Of a stretch of 64,000 bases of DNA, positions 50,747 to 59,176 are shown one piece after another. The DNA lies in contig CAJMSH010000005.1 in assembly GCA_905216055.1 (NCBI GenBank), positions 62,001 to 126,000 on the forward strand. The letters are read 5' to 3'. How positions within the stretch are numbered: the first letter of the stretch is position 1; every line of letters begins with the position of its first letter. Source of the stretch: an uncultured bacterium (GTDB lineage: Bacteria > Cyanobacteriota > Vampirovibrionia > Gastranaerophilales > Gastranaerophilaceae). The notes beneath the pieces are model-generated. The model was given only the letters and a program-made list of their open reading frames with translations, was not told where the DNA came from and made no database searches. The position numbers were made by a program, and so were the translations under genes.

Positions 50747-51382
50747 TTATAATTTTGCGGCAGTTCTTCTGCTTTCATAGCTTCTTATTGTTTCACCTTT
50801 AAGAACGTGTTTTGAATAACTTTTTAATCTATAATTGATTTTTGGAGATGCAGAAAGTTCTTTTTGGAAATTTCTGTACATAGCTTTTTCACGTTCTTTT
50901 ATAATTTCATTAATATCAGGCTGAGGTTGTGGTTTTGTCTTTCTAGCAGAGCGCATAACCATTAATAGTAATACTATTGAGATTATACTCCACAAAACTT
51001 TTCCTTCTCCGACAACACTTTTTACAGTAACAGGAGATGAATCCGGAGTTTCAAAGACAATATTTGCCATAGAAATTGCCGGAGCTTCTATATAAATCTT
51101 GAGTTCATTATTTTTAGCGTTCTCAATTACTAACCCTTTTACTTTTGAAGCATTTTTATAAAGAGTATTTATATCAGGTGATTGAGAAATTCCTTTCATT
51201 GTAAGCACAATTTTATCAGGAGATTCAATCTCTCTTTTTAACTTTGTAATATGGTCAGAACGCAAAATTACAGATGTCTGACCGTCATTATTATCAATAA
51301 CAACTGAATTCAAATAATTATCACTTGCAAATGCGGCAAGTCCGGAAAATAAACATATTGTAACTAATAATTTTTTCAACAT
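50747..51382 (-). CDS. Secreted/anchored protein, possible AMIN-like domain
   Basis: A 211-residue protein. A signal peptide (KKLLVTICLFSGLAAFASDN) is followed by a beta-rich region of about 100 residues (TSVILRSDHITKLKREIESPDKIVLTM, NNELKIYIEAP) resembling AMIN domains that bind peptidoglycan or PilQ partners, then a TM helix (LWSIISIVLLLMVM) and a basic cytoplasmic tail. Assignment is tentative. The ATG at 51382 has GGAGAGG 7 bases upstream and is preferred to an earlier ATG. A short inverted repeat ATACA/TGTAT lies over its likely promoter near 51401-51414. Confidence 0.65.
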   Translation of the reverse strand: MLKKLLVTICLFSGLAAFASDNYLNSVVIDNNDGQTSVILRSDHITKLKREIESPDKIVLTMKGISQSPDINTLYKNASKVKGLVIENAKNNELKIYIEAPAISMANIVFETPDSSPVTVKSVVGEGKVLWSIISIVLLLMVMRSARKTKPQPQPDINEIIKEREKAMYRNFQKELSASPKINYRLKSYSKHVLKGETIRSYESRRTAAKL

Positions 51383-51572
51383 ATCCAATCCTCTCCTTTT
51401 ATACAATACTGTATATAATGTAAATTCGCATCAATCATTAGTTTTAAGGAGATAAATCAATAGGTTGATATATTATGTTAAAAAATGTTACAAAAGAAGC
51501 ACATGCCGAAATTCAATAAAAAAATAATTGTTTATATAAATGTAAGACATGAGATATTAATAGGAGCAAGTT

Positions 51573-51962
51573 ATGAATAACATTTCATCTAAAACAGAAA
51601 CAATGGCTAACAATAATATTAGAAGCACAAAACCAGCAGAATCAGTTGAAACAGCAGGTTCTTTAGCTTCAAGCCAACCACAAAGTTTATTTAAAACAAA
51701 TGTATATGATGTATTTTCATCAAGCAATCCTTTCTCTGTTGATTACACTCAATACGCATCTTCAGGTGAAACAATTGCATTTGGTGGCGGATTTTTAAGC
51801 AGCTTTTCAAGCGCAGTTTCTACATTAACATCTGCAGGTTCAAGTTTTACAGGCGGAACAGCAACAGCTAGTACAGGTGCAAGCGCAGGTGCAGCATCTT
51901 GTGGCGGCGGATTTTCAGGCGGTTCTTGCGGTTCATCAGGCGGGTTTAGTTCTGTATGTTAG
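51573..51962 (+). CDS. Low-complexity protein with Gly/Ser/Cys-rich tail, 129 aa
   Basis: Not recognised. The N-terminal half is polar (residues 1-60, with KPAESVETAGSLASSQPQ). The C-terminal half is made of Gly, Ser, Ala and Thr and ends with three cysteines in a repeated setting: ASCGGGFSGGSCGSSGGFSSVC. It might be a secreted structural peptide or the precursor of a modified peptide; no modification enzyme is adjacent. Good ribosome-binding site AGGAGC. A strong terminator follows 50 bases after the stop. Confidence 0.6.
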   Translation: MNNISSKTETMANNNIRSTKPAESVETAGSLASSQPQSLFKTNVYDVFSSSNPFSVDYTQYASSGETIAFGGGFLSSFSSAVSTLTSAGSSFTGGTATASTGASAGAASCGGGFSGGSCGSSGGFSSVC

Positions 51963-52012
51963 TAATTTAAAAGATTTGAGAAAATAGAAAAAAAGAAAAG
52001 AAATACATTAAT

Positions 52013-52040
52013 TGACGGTTAACCATACCGTCATTTTTAT
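52013..52040 (+). terminator. Rho-independent terminator
   Basis: Perfect 7-bp stem TGACGGT / ACCGTCA with a 7-base loop followed by TTTTTATTT. It ends the 51573 transcript. Confidence 0.85.
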
Positions 52041-52053
52041 TTATAAATATAAT

Positions 52054-52308
52054 GTGGATAAAAAATATTATACATACATAATTCTTACAGAACATAATAC
52101 ACTATATTGCGGCTATACAGACGATGTTGAAAAGCGTTTTCAAGCACATTTGAGCGGCAAAGGTGCCAAATATACACGTGCAAACAAACCATTGAAAGTT
52201 GTTTATCAAAAAGAATTTGCAACAAAATCAGATGCTATGAAAGAAGAGGCCAGAATAAAAAAAATGTCGCATAAAGAAAAAATTCAATTACTAAATAATA
52301 TGTCTTAA
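52054..52308 (+). CDS. GIY-YIG domain protein
   Basis: An 84-residue single-domain GIY-YIG nuclease-like protein: YYTYIILTEHNTLYCGYTDDVEKRFQAHLSGKGAKYTRANKPLKVVY. The GIY and YIG motifs appear as YTYIIL and LYCGYT, the Arg in EKRFQAH is present, and a basic C-terminal helix follows (KEEARIKKMSHKEK). Such proteins (URI/YhbQ type) act in DNA repair or turnover. The longest frame would start at TTG 52012, but that region is a terminator hairpin; GTG at 52054 gives the normal family length. Confidence 0.85.
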   Translation: MDKKYYTYIILTEHNTLYCGYTDDVEKRFQAHLSGKGAKYTRANKPLKVVYQKEFATKSDAMKEEARIKKMSHKEKIQLLNNMS

Positions 52309-52311
52309 AAC

Positions 52312-53667
52312 TTATTTTGTCTGTTCTTTTGCTTTTTCCTTTTGCAAGCGTTCAAGTTCTTTTTGACGCTGACGTTCTAATTCTTGTTGTTGTTTAAGCT
52401 CTTGTTCTGCTTTTATTCGCTTATATTTTTCAATTCCTTCATTACCAGATGTGGAAGAATCTATCTTACGCCTCAAGTCATAATCCTGTTGTGTTTCTTT
52501 ATATTCATTTTCAAGCTCTTTTACTTTAGCTTTGTAGGACTTTTCTAAAGCTTTTATATCTTCTTTTTTCTGCTTTTTAGCTTGTTTAGCTTTATTTTTT
52601 TCGATACGTTTAAGCTGCTTTTCTTCCTCTTCACTAATAGTTGGAGATACAACTCCTGCTTTTACAAGTTTATATCCGTTCATCCCTATCTGAATTGATT
52701 TTTTAGAATCAAGTGAAAGAAGTCTTGGATTATCTCCTTTAGATGTAATTCCCCATACTCCAAGATTTACAGGCTTGTCACCGGTATAAGCAACAGCATT
52801 AACAACAACCCAATTAGGATTACTTGTTGCAAACCCTAATGGCGTAATATCCCAACGCTTGTCATCAAGATTTAAACCTGTATGTTCTTTCCAATAATAA
52901 ACAATAGAATCTCTCACTTCTCTCAAATCATAAGAAGTTTTTGTAGTAAAATCATATACAAAAGGAGTTGTTTTCCAAATACCGTCTTTTGTATTACCAA
53001 TTTTTTCTTTCAATAGAATTTTTGTTCCATCAGGGTTGAAATCAACTGGAGTTATAGTTCTGAATGTATAGTAATTATCGTTCGCTTTATCAGTTGATAA
53101 AATAGGTTCAGATAATCTATGAACAGTACTTGCAGTTAATATTCTATCCATATTTGATTTTGCTTCTTCAAGATTAATTACAAAAATATCACAAGCAGTA
53201 GAGCCGGTATTTGGATAATAATAAACAGCAGGATAAACAAGCTTCGTAAAATCTGGCGATACAATCCCTTGCGCATTTTGCTGACGTCTTTCATAAAAAG
53301 CATTTGTTAAAGTAATTTCAGGGCTTCCGGGAGGATTATTGTATCTGGTAATTTTGTAAGCAGGCTGAGGAACATAAACCATATCTGCAGGAGTCGGTAT
53401 TTTTGGAATTTCAATATCCGTCTGCATTCTATCTTGAGGTGCAGATAATTGTTCATACTCTTCAACTGTCATAAAAGCGTTTTGTGCTGAACGTCTTTTT
53501 AAAACAGCCTTTTTATATTTTTCTTTTTCTTCGTGCTTATTTACATTCAATAAATACTTTGCTTCCTGCTTGTTTTGGTCCTTGTCAATAAACGGCACAG
53601 GAATTTCATCCCCCCATTGAATATAAGCGCAAAAAGCTGCCGCAATTCCAAGGAGAGCATAAATCAT
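52312..53667 (-). CDS. Membrane-anchored protein with C-terminal coiled coil, 451 aa
   Basis: Not recognised. An N-terminal TM segment (IYALLGIAAAFCAYIQW) is followed by a basic/acidic linker, a beta-rich domain of about 250 residues with propeller-like strands (SPDFTKLVYPAVYYYP, FNPDGTKILLKEKIG) and a long Glu/Lys/Gln coiled coil (about 345-450). It is the last gene of a minus-strand unit behind a sensor kinase and response regulator; the 1-base gap to the regulator gene implies co-transcription. A role in the signalled response, probably at the cell surface, is inference. Confidence 0.68.
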   Translation of the reverse strand: MIYALLGIAAAFCAYIQWGDEIPVPFIDKDQNKQEAKYLLNVNKHEEKEKYKKAVLKRRSAQNAFMTVEEYEQLSAPQDRMQTDIEIPKIPTPADMVYVPQPAYKITRYNNPPGSPEITLTNAFYERRQQNAQGIVSPDFTKLVYPAVYYYPNTGSTACDIFVINLEEAKSNMDRILTASTVHRLSEPILSTDKANDNYYTFRTITPVDFNPDGTKILLKEKIGNTKDGIWKTTPFVYDFTTKTSYDLREVRDSIVYYWKEHTGLNLDDKRWDITPLGFATSNPNWVVVNAVAYTGDKPVNLGVWGITSKGDNPRLLSLDSKKSIQIGMNGYKLVKAGVVSPTISEEEEKQLKRIEKNKAKQAKKQKKEDIKALEKSYKAKVKELENEYKETQQDYDLRRKIDSSTSGNEGIEKYKRIKAEQELKQQQELERQRQKELERLQKEKAKEQTK

Positions 53668-53668
53668 A

Positions 53669-54343
53669 CTATACTAAACCTTCCTTCATCGCCATAGAAA
53701 TAGCTTTTGAACGAGTATTTACATATAATTTTTGCAAAATACTATGAACATGAGTTTTTGTTGTAGAAATAGTTATAACAAGCTTTTCTGCAATTTGAGG
53801 ATTTGTCAGCCCGTCAACAATCAAAGCCAAAACTTCCATTTCACGCTCAGTTAAACCGTACAAGTTTTTGCCTAATTTATAATTAATTTCACCGCGTTTT
53901 TCGCTTGAACTTCCGCTTCTTCTAATATTTGTAAGTACAACTTTTGCAATTGCAGGATCAAGCCATCCTGCACCTTCTGATACCGCTAAAACAGCAGAAA
54001 CAGTCTGTTCTGAAGTTGCGCCTTTAGTTATATAACCGTCAGCTCCAGCCTGGAAAGAATCAAAAATATCATCTTCACTTTCTCTTGAAGTGTACATTAA
54101 TACTTTTATTCTTGAATTTGCAGCCTTAATTCTTTTAGTAGCTTCTATTCCATCAATAGTCGGAAGCCCAATATCCATTACAACAACATCCGGCAAGATT
54201 TCTAAAGCCTTATCAACACCTTCCTGTCCATCAGCACACATTCCCGCAATTTCAATATTAGGATTGTTGCTCAATATTACAGAAAGTCCCATACGGGCCA
54301 TATCATGGTCTTCTACAATTAATACACGTATTTTTTTAGCCAT
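53669..54343 (-). CDS. NarL/FixJ-family response regulator
   Basis: A 224-residue transcription regulator: receiver domain with VLIVEDHDMARMGL, phospho-acceptor Asp in VVVMDIGLPTIDG (about residue 56), Lys in YITKGATS, then a LuxR-type HTH domain GLTEREMEVLALIVDGLTNPQIAEKL..TKTHVHSILQKLY. Start at ATG 54343 (AGG 6 bases upstream), overlapping the kinase gene end by 8 bases. The coupled kinase is its likely partner. The regulated genes are unknown. Confidence 0.93.
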   Translation of the reverse strand: MAKKIRVLIVEDHDMARMGLSVILSNNPNIEIAGMCADGQEGVDKALEILPDVVVMDIGLPTIDGIEATKRIKAANSRIKVLMYTSRESEDDIFDSFQAGADGYITKGATSEQTVSAVLAVSEGAGWLDPAIAKVVLTNIRRSGSSSEKRGEINYKLGKNLYGLTEREMEVLALIVDGLTNPQIAEKLVITISTTKTHVHSILQKLYVNTRSKAISMAMKEGLV

Positions 54344-55937
54344 TAGAAACCTGTCTTTCTTTAACTTTCGGATCTGTAACGACATCTGTCAGCAAGAATG
54401 AAAATTCACTACCTTTATTAACTTTGCTATCTACCCATATTTTTCCGTTATGAGCATCAATTATCTGACGAGAAAGATATAAACCTAACCCTGTACCTGT
54501 TGAGCGTTTTCTTGCAGTTCCTTGAGAAAATCTCTTGAACAAGTTTGGAATATCAGCCTGAGGAATTCCATTACCGTTATCGGAAACTGAGAAAATAAAA
54601 TCTCCGTTTTGAGCTTTTGCAAGCACTTTAACCTCTCCGCCTTTATTTGTATAATTCAAAGCGTTTCCGCAAAGATTTGTGATTACACGTTTAATTTCCG
54701 CTCTATCAGCAAGAATATGTAAATCATCACTCAATTCATATTTTACAGAGAAATCAAGCCCTTTTTTAGCCGCAAGCGGTTTTAATTCTGCATAACACTG
54801 TTCAATCAAATCTTTCACAGGGAATGCAGTTTTACAAAGAGTTAATTTCCCGCTTTCAAACCTGTAAACTTCTAATAAAGCATTTACAAGCCCTAACAAA
54901 TCCTCGTTGCTTTGAAGCATAGTTGATAAAAGGACTTTTTGTTTTTCATCCAATTCACCAATAGCTCCTTCAAGGAAGAATTTTAAAGTTTGAATTGCTG
55001 CAAGCAAAGGTGTTCTCATATCATGAGTAAGAGTTGCAATAAAATCATCTCTTAATCTTTCAGCTTCCTTATGTTCGCTTACATCACGAATAACCCCGAC
55101 AAATTTGTCGTAATTATTATCATCTGCGGAAATAGCTGCAAAGCTTATTTCAACAGGAATATGCAAGCCGCTTAAAGAATTTACAACATAATAATCTCTC
55201 AAAAGAATTTCGGAATTTTCTTCCCCAAGTCCAAAAATTTCACCTGTTTTATTATCTTTTGAAGAATTAAATTCCTTTAAATTTGAATAAGCAATTTCTT
55301 GGAATTTTTTCTTACATAAAGTTTCTGCAGATAAACCAACCATATTTTCGCAAGCAGGATTTACCTGTTCAATATTTCCTAAACCGTCAACAATGATAAT
55401 TCCATCTGCGCAATAATTTATAATTCCTTCAAGCTTTTTATTCGCCTCTACAAGATTTGCAGTTCTTTCAGCAACAATTTTTTCTAAATTTGCTGAATAA
55501 TCCTGAAGTTTAGCTTTTGCTTCTTCAAGCTCAGAAATCTTGCTTCTTAAATTTTCTAATAAATGGCTTCTTTCAATACCATTTTTTACATTCAAAATAA
55601 GGTCATCATTATCCCAAGGCTTTTCAATATATTTATAAAGACCAATTTCATTTATAGCCTTAATAGCATTTTCTTTATCAGCATAACCTGTTAAAAGAAT
55701 CATACTAACTTCAGGATAAAGTTTTTTAGCCTCTCTCAAAAATTCCAATCCGTTCATTTCAGGCATAATAAAATCTGAAATAATTAAATCGGGGCGATTT
55801 GAATTTAAAAATTCAACTGCACTTTTCGGGCTATTAAATAAATGTATATCATTAAATCCCTCAACTTTGAACAAAGTTTTAAAAGCTGAGGTAACCATTT
55901 TTTCATCATCTACTACTACAATTTTACCGGTATTCAT
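54336..55937 (-). CDS. Receiver-PAS-histidine kinase hybrid sensor
   Basis: A 533-residue cytosolic kinase: N-terminal receiver (IVVVDDEKMVTSAF, Asp in LIISDFIMPEMNG), coiled coil (about 125-165), PAS domain (KLEGIINYCADGIIIVDGLG to ISEHKEAE), HisKA with the phospho-His in ATLTHDMRTPL (about residue 325), and HATPase with NLCGNALNYT, NGNGIPQADIP and GTGLGLYLSR. No TM segment, so it senses an internal signal. It has no ribosome-binding site; TTGTCT, 17 bases, TATCAT end 9 bases before ATG, so the mRNA is nearly leaderless. Translationally coupled to the regulator gene. Confidence 0.93.
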   Translation of the reverse strand: MNTGKIVVVDDEKMVTSAFKTLFKVEGFNDIHLFNSPKSAVEFLNSNRPDLIISDFIMPEMNGLEFLREAKKLYPEVSMILLTGYADKENAIKAINEIGLYKYIEKPWDNDDLILNVKNGIERSHLLENLRSKISELEEAKAKLQDYSANLEKIVAERTANLVEANKKLEGIINYCADGIIIVDGLGNIEQVNPACENMVGLSAETLCKKKFQEIAYSNLKEFNSSKDNKTGEIFGLGEENSEILLRDYYVVNSLSGLHIPVEISFAAISADDNNYDKFVGVIRDVSEHKEAERLRDDFIATLTHDMRTPLLAAIQTLKFFLEGAIGELDEKQKVLLSTMLQSNEDLLGLVNALLEVYRFESGKLTLCKTAFPVKDLIEQCYAELKPLAAKKGLDFSVKYELSDDLHILADRAEIKRVITNLCGNALNYTNKGGEVKVLAKAQNGDFIFSVSDNGNGIPQADIPNLFKRFSQGTARKRSTGTGLGLYLSRQIIDAHNGKIWVDSKVNKGSEFSFLLTDVVTDPKVKERQVSNG

Positions 55938-55946
55938 AATACTTAT

Positions 55947-55975
55947 ATGATAAAGTATTTTTATAAATAAGACAA
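55947..55975 (-). promoter_or_regulatory. Predicted promoter of the two-component operon
   Basis: On the minus strand TTGTCT (55975-55970), 17 bases, TATCAT (55952-55947), 9 bases, ATG at 55937. The mRNA would have a leader of only about 2 bases. Confidence 0.5.
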
Positions 55976-55999
55976 ATACATTACAAAATTGCAATAATT

Positions 56000-56024
56000 A
56001 AGGGGAAAAAAGATTTTCCCCCTT
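56000..56024 (-). terminator. Hairpin after ferritin, probable terminator
   Basis: Stem AAGGGG(G)AAAA / TTTTCCCCTT with a short loop, 11 bases past the ferritin stop on the minus strand. The tail after it is only moderately T-rich. Confidence 0.5.
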
Positions 56025-56034
56025 ATAATATTTT

Positions 56035-56544
56035 TTATTTATATGAATGCGGTTTATATTGGCGTTCTGATAATTCATGATCAAGATGGAATATTGCCGA
56101 TTTATCTTCTCCAAACATTTTTAACTTAGCAATTACAGCTCTCACGTTTGCTTCTTCTTCAACTTGTTCAGAGATATACCAATTTATAAAATGTCTTGTT
56201 GCAAGATCACATTCATCTTCACTCATTGTTGCTACACAATTAATGCTTTCCGTAACTGATTTTTCGTGTTCTAAAATTTTATCAAACACTTGAATAGGGT
56301 TGTCAAAGCTTCTATCAGGTGCATCTATTTTATCAAGATTTACAGAACCGTCCCTTTCAATTACATAATCAAACAATATCATTCCGTGATCAATTTCTTC
56401 CCTTGCCTGAACTTTTGTCCAATTTGAAAAGCCAAACAGACCAATTTCGTCAAAGAATGCAGACATAGCCAAATATAAATAAGCTGAATAAAATTCTTTA
56501 TTAATTTGTGAATTTAAAACATTTTGGACCTTTTCACTAATCAT
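56035..56544 (-). CDS. Ferritin
   Basis: A 169-residue bacterial non-haem ferritin (FtnA type): NSQINKEFYSAYLYLAMSAFF (metal Glu at the first helix), QAREEIDHGMILFDYVIE (ExxH), FINWYISEQVEEEANVR. All ferroxidase ligands seem present. Stores iron and limits Fenton chemistry. The ATG at 56544 has GGGAGGG 5 bases upstream; it overlaps the superoxide reductase gene by 8 bases, giving a coupled oxygen-defence unit. Confidence 0.94.
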   Translation of the reverse strand: MISEKVQNVLNSQINKEFYSAYLYLAMSAFFDEIGLFGFSNWTKVQAREEIDHGMILFDYVIERDGSVNLDKIDAPDRSFDNPIQVFDKILEHEKSVTESINCVATMSEDECDLATRHFINWYISEQVEEEANVRAVIAKLKMFGEDKSAIFHLDHELSERQYKPHSYK

Positions 56545-56929
56545 TGTTACCCTCCCATAATCCGTGTAAATTACAAAATTCTCTTGCATAAGTTTTTCCT
56601 AACTTATCTTGCAAAATCATTTTGGGTTCATCACCCGGATGCAAAAATTGCAATTGTGCATGATTTTTATCTTCGGAAATAGTTTCAATAAACATAATAT
56701 AATGTTCATCAGTCATAGGATGCAGAACTTCTCCCACTCGAACTTCATTACCGTTATCTTGAGTTTTTACAAACACTGGAACATGTTTTTCAAGCATAGC
56801 ATTTTCTTGTCTTTTAGCATCTAATTTTTTCATAGGCTGCCCACAGCAAACAAGTTCTCCTTCTCCGGATAAAATAACTTCTACAAGATTTCCGCAGATT
56901 TCACATCTATATAAATCTAATCTTTCCAT
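56537..56929 (-). CDS. Desulfoferrodoxin-type superoxide reductase
   Basis: Reduces superoxide to hydrogen peroxide without making oxygen, typical of anaerobes. The 130-residue protein is the two-iron form: an N-terminal desulforedoxin site with Cys9, Cys12, Cys28, Cys29 (YRCEICGN, LVCCGQPM), then the superoxide-reductase centre with EKHVPVF, HPMTDEHYI and FCNLHG supplying the four His and one Cys. The ATG at 56929 has AAAGGAG upstream. First gene of the pair with ferritin. Confidence 0.95.
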   Translation of the reverse strand: MERLDLYRCEICGNLVEVILSGEGELVCCGQPMKKLDAKRQENAMLEKHVPVFVKTQDNGNEVRVGEVLHPMTDEHYIMFIETISEDKNHAQLQFLHPGDEPKMILQDKLGKTYAREFCNLHGLWEGNND

Positions 56930-57059
56930 TATTTCTCCTTTCACTATATTATTAACTTGCTTTGGAGAAGTTTTACATTAACCGAACGGCTATAATATTT
57001 TTATTAATTTTTCTTTACAAAGTAGCAAAATTTTTATTTTAAAGGTTTAAAATAGAATT

Positions 57060-57857
57060 ATGAAAGTAGATAAGGTTTCTTTTAGTTTTAACGGAAAAAT
57101 AAAAAAAGACAGACCGGAATTAAACAACGCATTTCTATATACTGCAGATATTGCAAGGTTAGAGTCAAAACATGATGCAAGAAAATTCAAAATTGGAACA
57201 GGTGTTTTAGCACTTTGCGCTGTCTTAGTAACTCTATTTAATTTAAAAGGACCTAAAAGACTTCCTGAAAATGTCGTTGAAATTACTAATTTGAAAAAAG
57301 GCTTGAATAAAATACAAGGATTGCCAAATACAGTTGAGAATTTAAAGAAAACGATTTTATATCCATTGCAATGTGCAGTAAAAGGCAACAAGGCAATTAA
57401 TTTAAATAAAAAATTCAAATCCGGAGTAATATTAACAGGTACAAAGGCAGAGAGACTTGAAGAAATAACAAACGCACTTGCCGAACATACAAAAGAACTC
57501 GGAATAAACACCGTTGATATTCCACACACACTAACAAGAACAAATTCTTTGGGCAAAACATTTACTAAAAAATTAAAAAGAAATCAAATAAATAAAAATA
57601 TATATACAGAACTTCAAAAAGCAAAAACTAATTATAACGAAAAAGGTGCATATACAGTCATCAATCTAGGAAACATAGATGATTTAACAGATTTAGAAAT
57701 TATAAAATCTCAAAAATCGAACATAGAAGCAGTTCTTGAAAATCTTAATTCAAAATCATTCCCTGGAGTCATTTGGACTGGCTGGACAACAAAGACAAAA
57801 TCTTTACCATTATTCTTAAGCAATCTTCCAATATCAATTACCAAAGTTGTAGACTAA
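57060..57857 (+). CDS. Hypothetical protein, possible degenerate AAA-type P-loop protein, 265 aa
   Basis: Not recognised with certainty. N-terminus MKVDKVSFSFNGKIKK carries the lineage signature (SFNG). One TM-like segment (KIGTGVLALCAVLVTLF, about 45-62). The domain after it has a strand SGVILTGTKAERLEEITNAL where an AAA ATPase would have a Walker A loop (GxxGxGKT), and later VIWTGWTTKTKSLPLFLSNL at the place of the sensor region. The P-loop lysine and the DE box are absent, so ATP hydrolysis is unlikely. TAAAAT ends 6 bases before ATG. The SRP RNA gene follows. Confidence 0.6.
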   Translation: MKVDKVSFSFNGKIKKDRPELNNAFLYTADIARLESKHDARKFKIGTGVLALCAVLVTLFNLKGPKRLPENVVEITNLKKGLNKIQGLPNTVENLKKTILYPLQCAVKGNKAINLNKKFKSGVILTGTKAERLEEITNALAEHTKELGINTVDIPHTLTRTNSLGKTFTKKLKRNQINKNIYTELQKAKTNYNEKGAYTVINLGNIDDLTDLEIIKSQKSNIEAVLENLNSKSFPGVIWTGWTTKTKSLPLFLSNLPISITKVVD

Positions 57858-57883
57858 AATTATTTTTATGATAAAATAATTTC

Positions 57884-58146
57884 AACCGTGCTCCACGGGG
57901 AATTGCAATCCCTTGACCCGAAGTTTATGCGGGGTGCAGAGCCTGTTGTGAGGGTTCGGTAAATAATTTTGATAAATTTATTATTGTTGACGTTTAATGT
58001 CATTGCGGCGTAAGCTGTCGAACCGTGTCAGGGTGGAAACACAGCAGCACTAAGACAATCCTTGCGGGTGTTTTGGGATTAAAAAGAGATAATATATTTA
58101 AAGACTTTATTTAACGAATTCGATAGACAGTGGCACGGTTTTTTAT
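57884..58146 (+). ncRNA. ffs: Signal recognition particle RNA, large bacterial type
   Basis: The diagnostic domain IV is present near 58037-58062: TCAGG, GTG, tetraloop GAAA, CAC, AGCAGCA, the binding site for Ffh. The 5' end AACCGTGC (57884) pairs with GCACGGTT (58133-58140) and a T run follows, defining a transcript of about 260 bases, which includes a 5' Alu-like domain. TAAAAT at 57872-57877 is its likely -10 box. The length places it with the large SRP RNAs rather than the 4.5S type. Confidence 0.9.
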
Positions 58147-59096
58147 TTTAATTCTACATCTTTTATGTATCTTGGTCTTGATTTAACTTCACGAAATACC
58201 TGACCTACATATTCACCAATTAAACCTAAACAGAAAAGCTGAATTCCTCCAAATACACACAATAATATTATTGTTGTTGCCCAACCGTTTGGTGAATTAT
58301 GCCAAAATATCTTCTCTATAACTGTTTCTACTCCAACAATAAAGCCAAAAAACGCCATAAAAAAGCCTAAAACAGCTACAAATCTTAAAGGCACTACACT
58401 ATATGAAGTTATACCATTCAATGCCAAAGCCATCAATGACATAAAATTATATTTTGATTTACCTGCAAAACGAGGTTTTACATCAAAATTCACGAAAGCA
58501 GTTTTCAAACCTAATTCATTGAAAAAGCCTCTTAAGAAAAGATATTTTTCAGGATATAATTCCATAATATCCAAGACCTTTTTACTTACTAACCTGAAAT
58601 CAGAATGATTTGGCGGTATTTTTGCCCCTAAAATATTCATCGTTTTATAAAACATCAATGCAGTAACTTTTTTAAAGAAAGAATCTGTTTTTCTGTCATT
58701 TCTGATCCCGCAAACAATATCTGCACCTTTTACATATTCATCTACAAAATTTTCAATTACATTTTCATCCTGCTGTAGATCTGCATCAATTGATACACAA
58801 CAATCACAACCAATATTTCTAACACCCTCAAGTCCAGCAGTTAAAGCCTTTTGATTACCAAAATTTCTTACAAATTTAAGCCCTTTTACTCTAGAATCCT
58901 TGTTATGAAAATCTTCAATGATTTGCCAAGTAGTGTCATTTGAGCCATCATCAACAAAATAAATATAACTATTATCACTAATTTTATTTTTATTTACTAA
59001 TGAATCTAACAAAGCCAAAAGTGTTGAACAAGTTTTTTTTAGACAAAGTTCCTCGTTGTAGCATGGAACAATAATTGCTAAAGTAGGTTTATTCAT
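58143..59096 (-). CDS. Family 2 glycosyltransferase with two C-terminal membrane helices (GtrB/DPM1-like)
   Basis: A 317-residue enzyme: LAIIVPCYNEELCLKKT, FVDDGSNDTTW, SIDADLQQDENVI (DxD-like), SDFRLVSKKV and a C-terminal pair of TM helices (RFVAVLGFFMAFFGFIV, IILLCVFGGIQLFCLGLIGEYVG). This architecture transfers a sugar from a nucleotide donor to a polyprenyl phosphate. Start: GAGAGAGG upstream. Its stop lies inside the terminator T run of the SRP RNA gene. Divergent from the ChbG-like gene. Confidence 0.93.
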   Translation of the reverse strand: MNKPTLAIIVPCYNEELCLKKTCSTLLALLDSLVNKNKISDNSYIYFVDDGSNDTTWQIIEDFHNKDSRVKGLKFVRNFGNQKALTAGLEGVRNIGCDCCVSIDADLQQDENVIENFVDEYVKGADIVCGIRNDRKTDSFFKKVTALMFYKTMNILGAKIPPNHSDFRLVSKKVLDIMELYPEKYLFLRGFFNELGLKTAFVNFDVKPRFAGKSKYNFMSLMALALNGITSYSVVPLRFVAVLGFFMAFFGFIVGVETVIEKIFWHNSPNGWATTIILLCVFGGIQLFCLGLIGEYVGQVFREVKSRPRYIKDVELK

Positions 59097-59176
59097 AAAT
59101 CCTCTCTCTAAATTTGCAAAAAAGTATAACTTTATACTATAATATATATAATATTAAAGCAAGGATTTTTTATTAT

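Noticed and set aside
52012..52053. Upstream extension of the GIY-YIG gene from a TTG codon
   Set aside because: The segment forms a complete rho-independent terminator and the shorter protein has the usual family length.
57047..57556. 169-residue open frame antisense to the gene at 57060
   Set aside because: Hydrophobic shadow of the plus-strand frame, which has the lineage N-terminal signature and a promoter.
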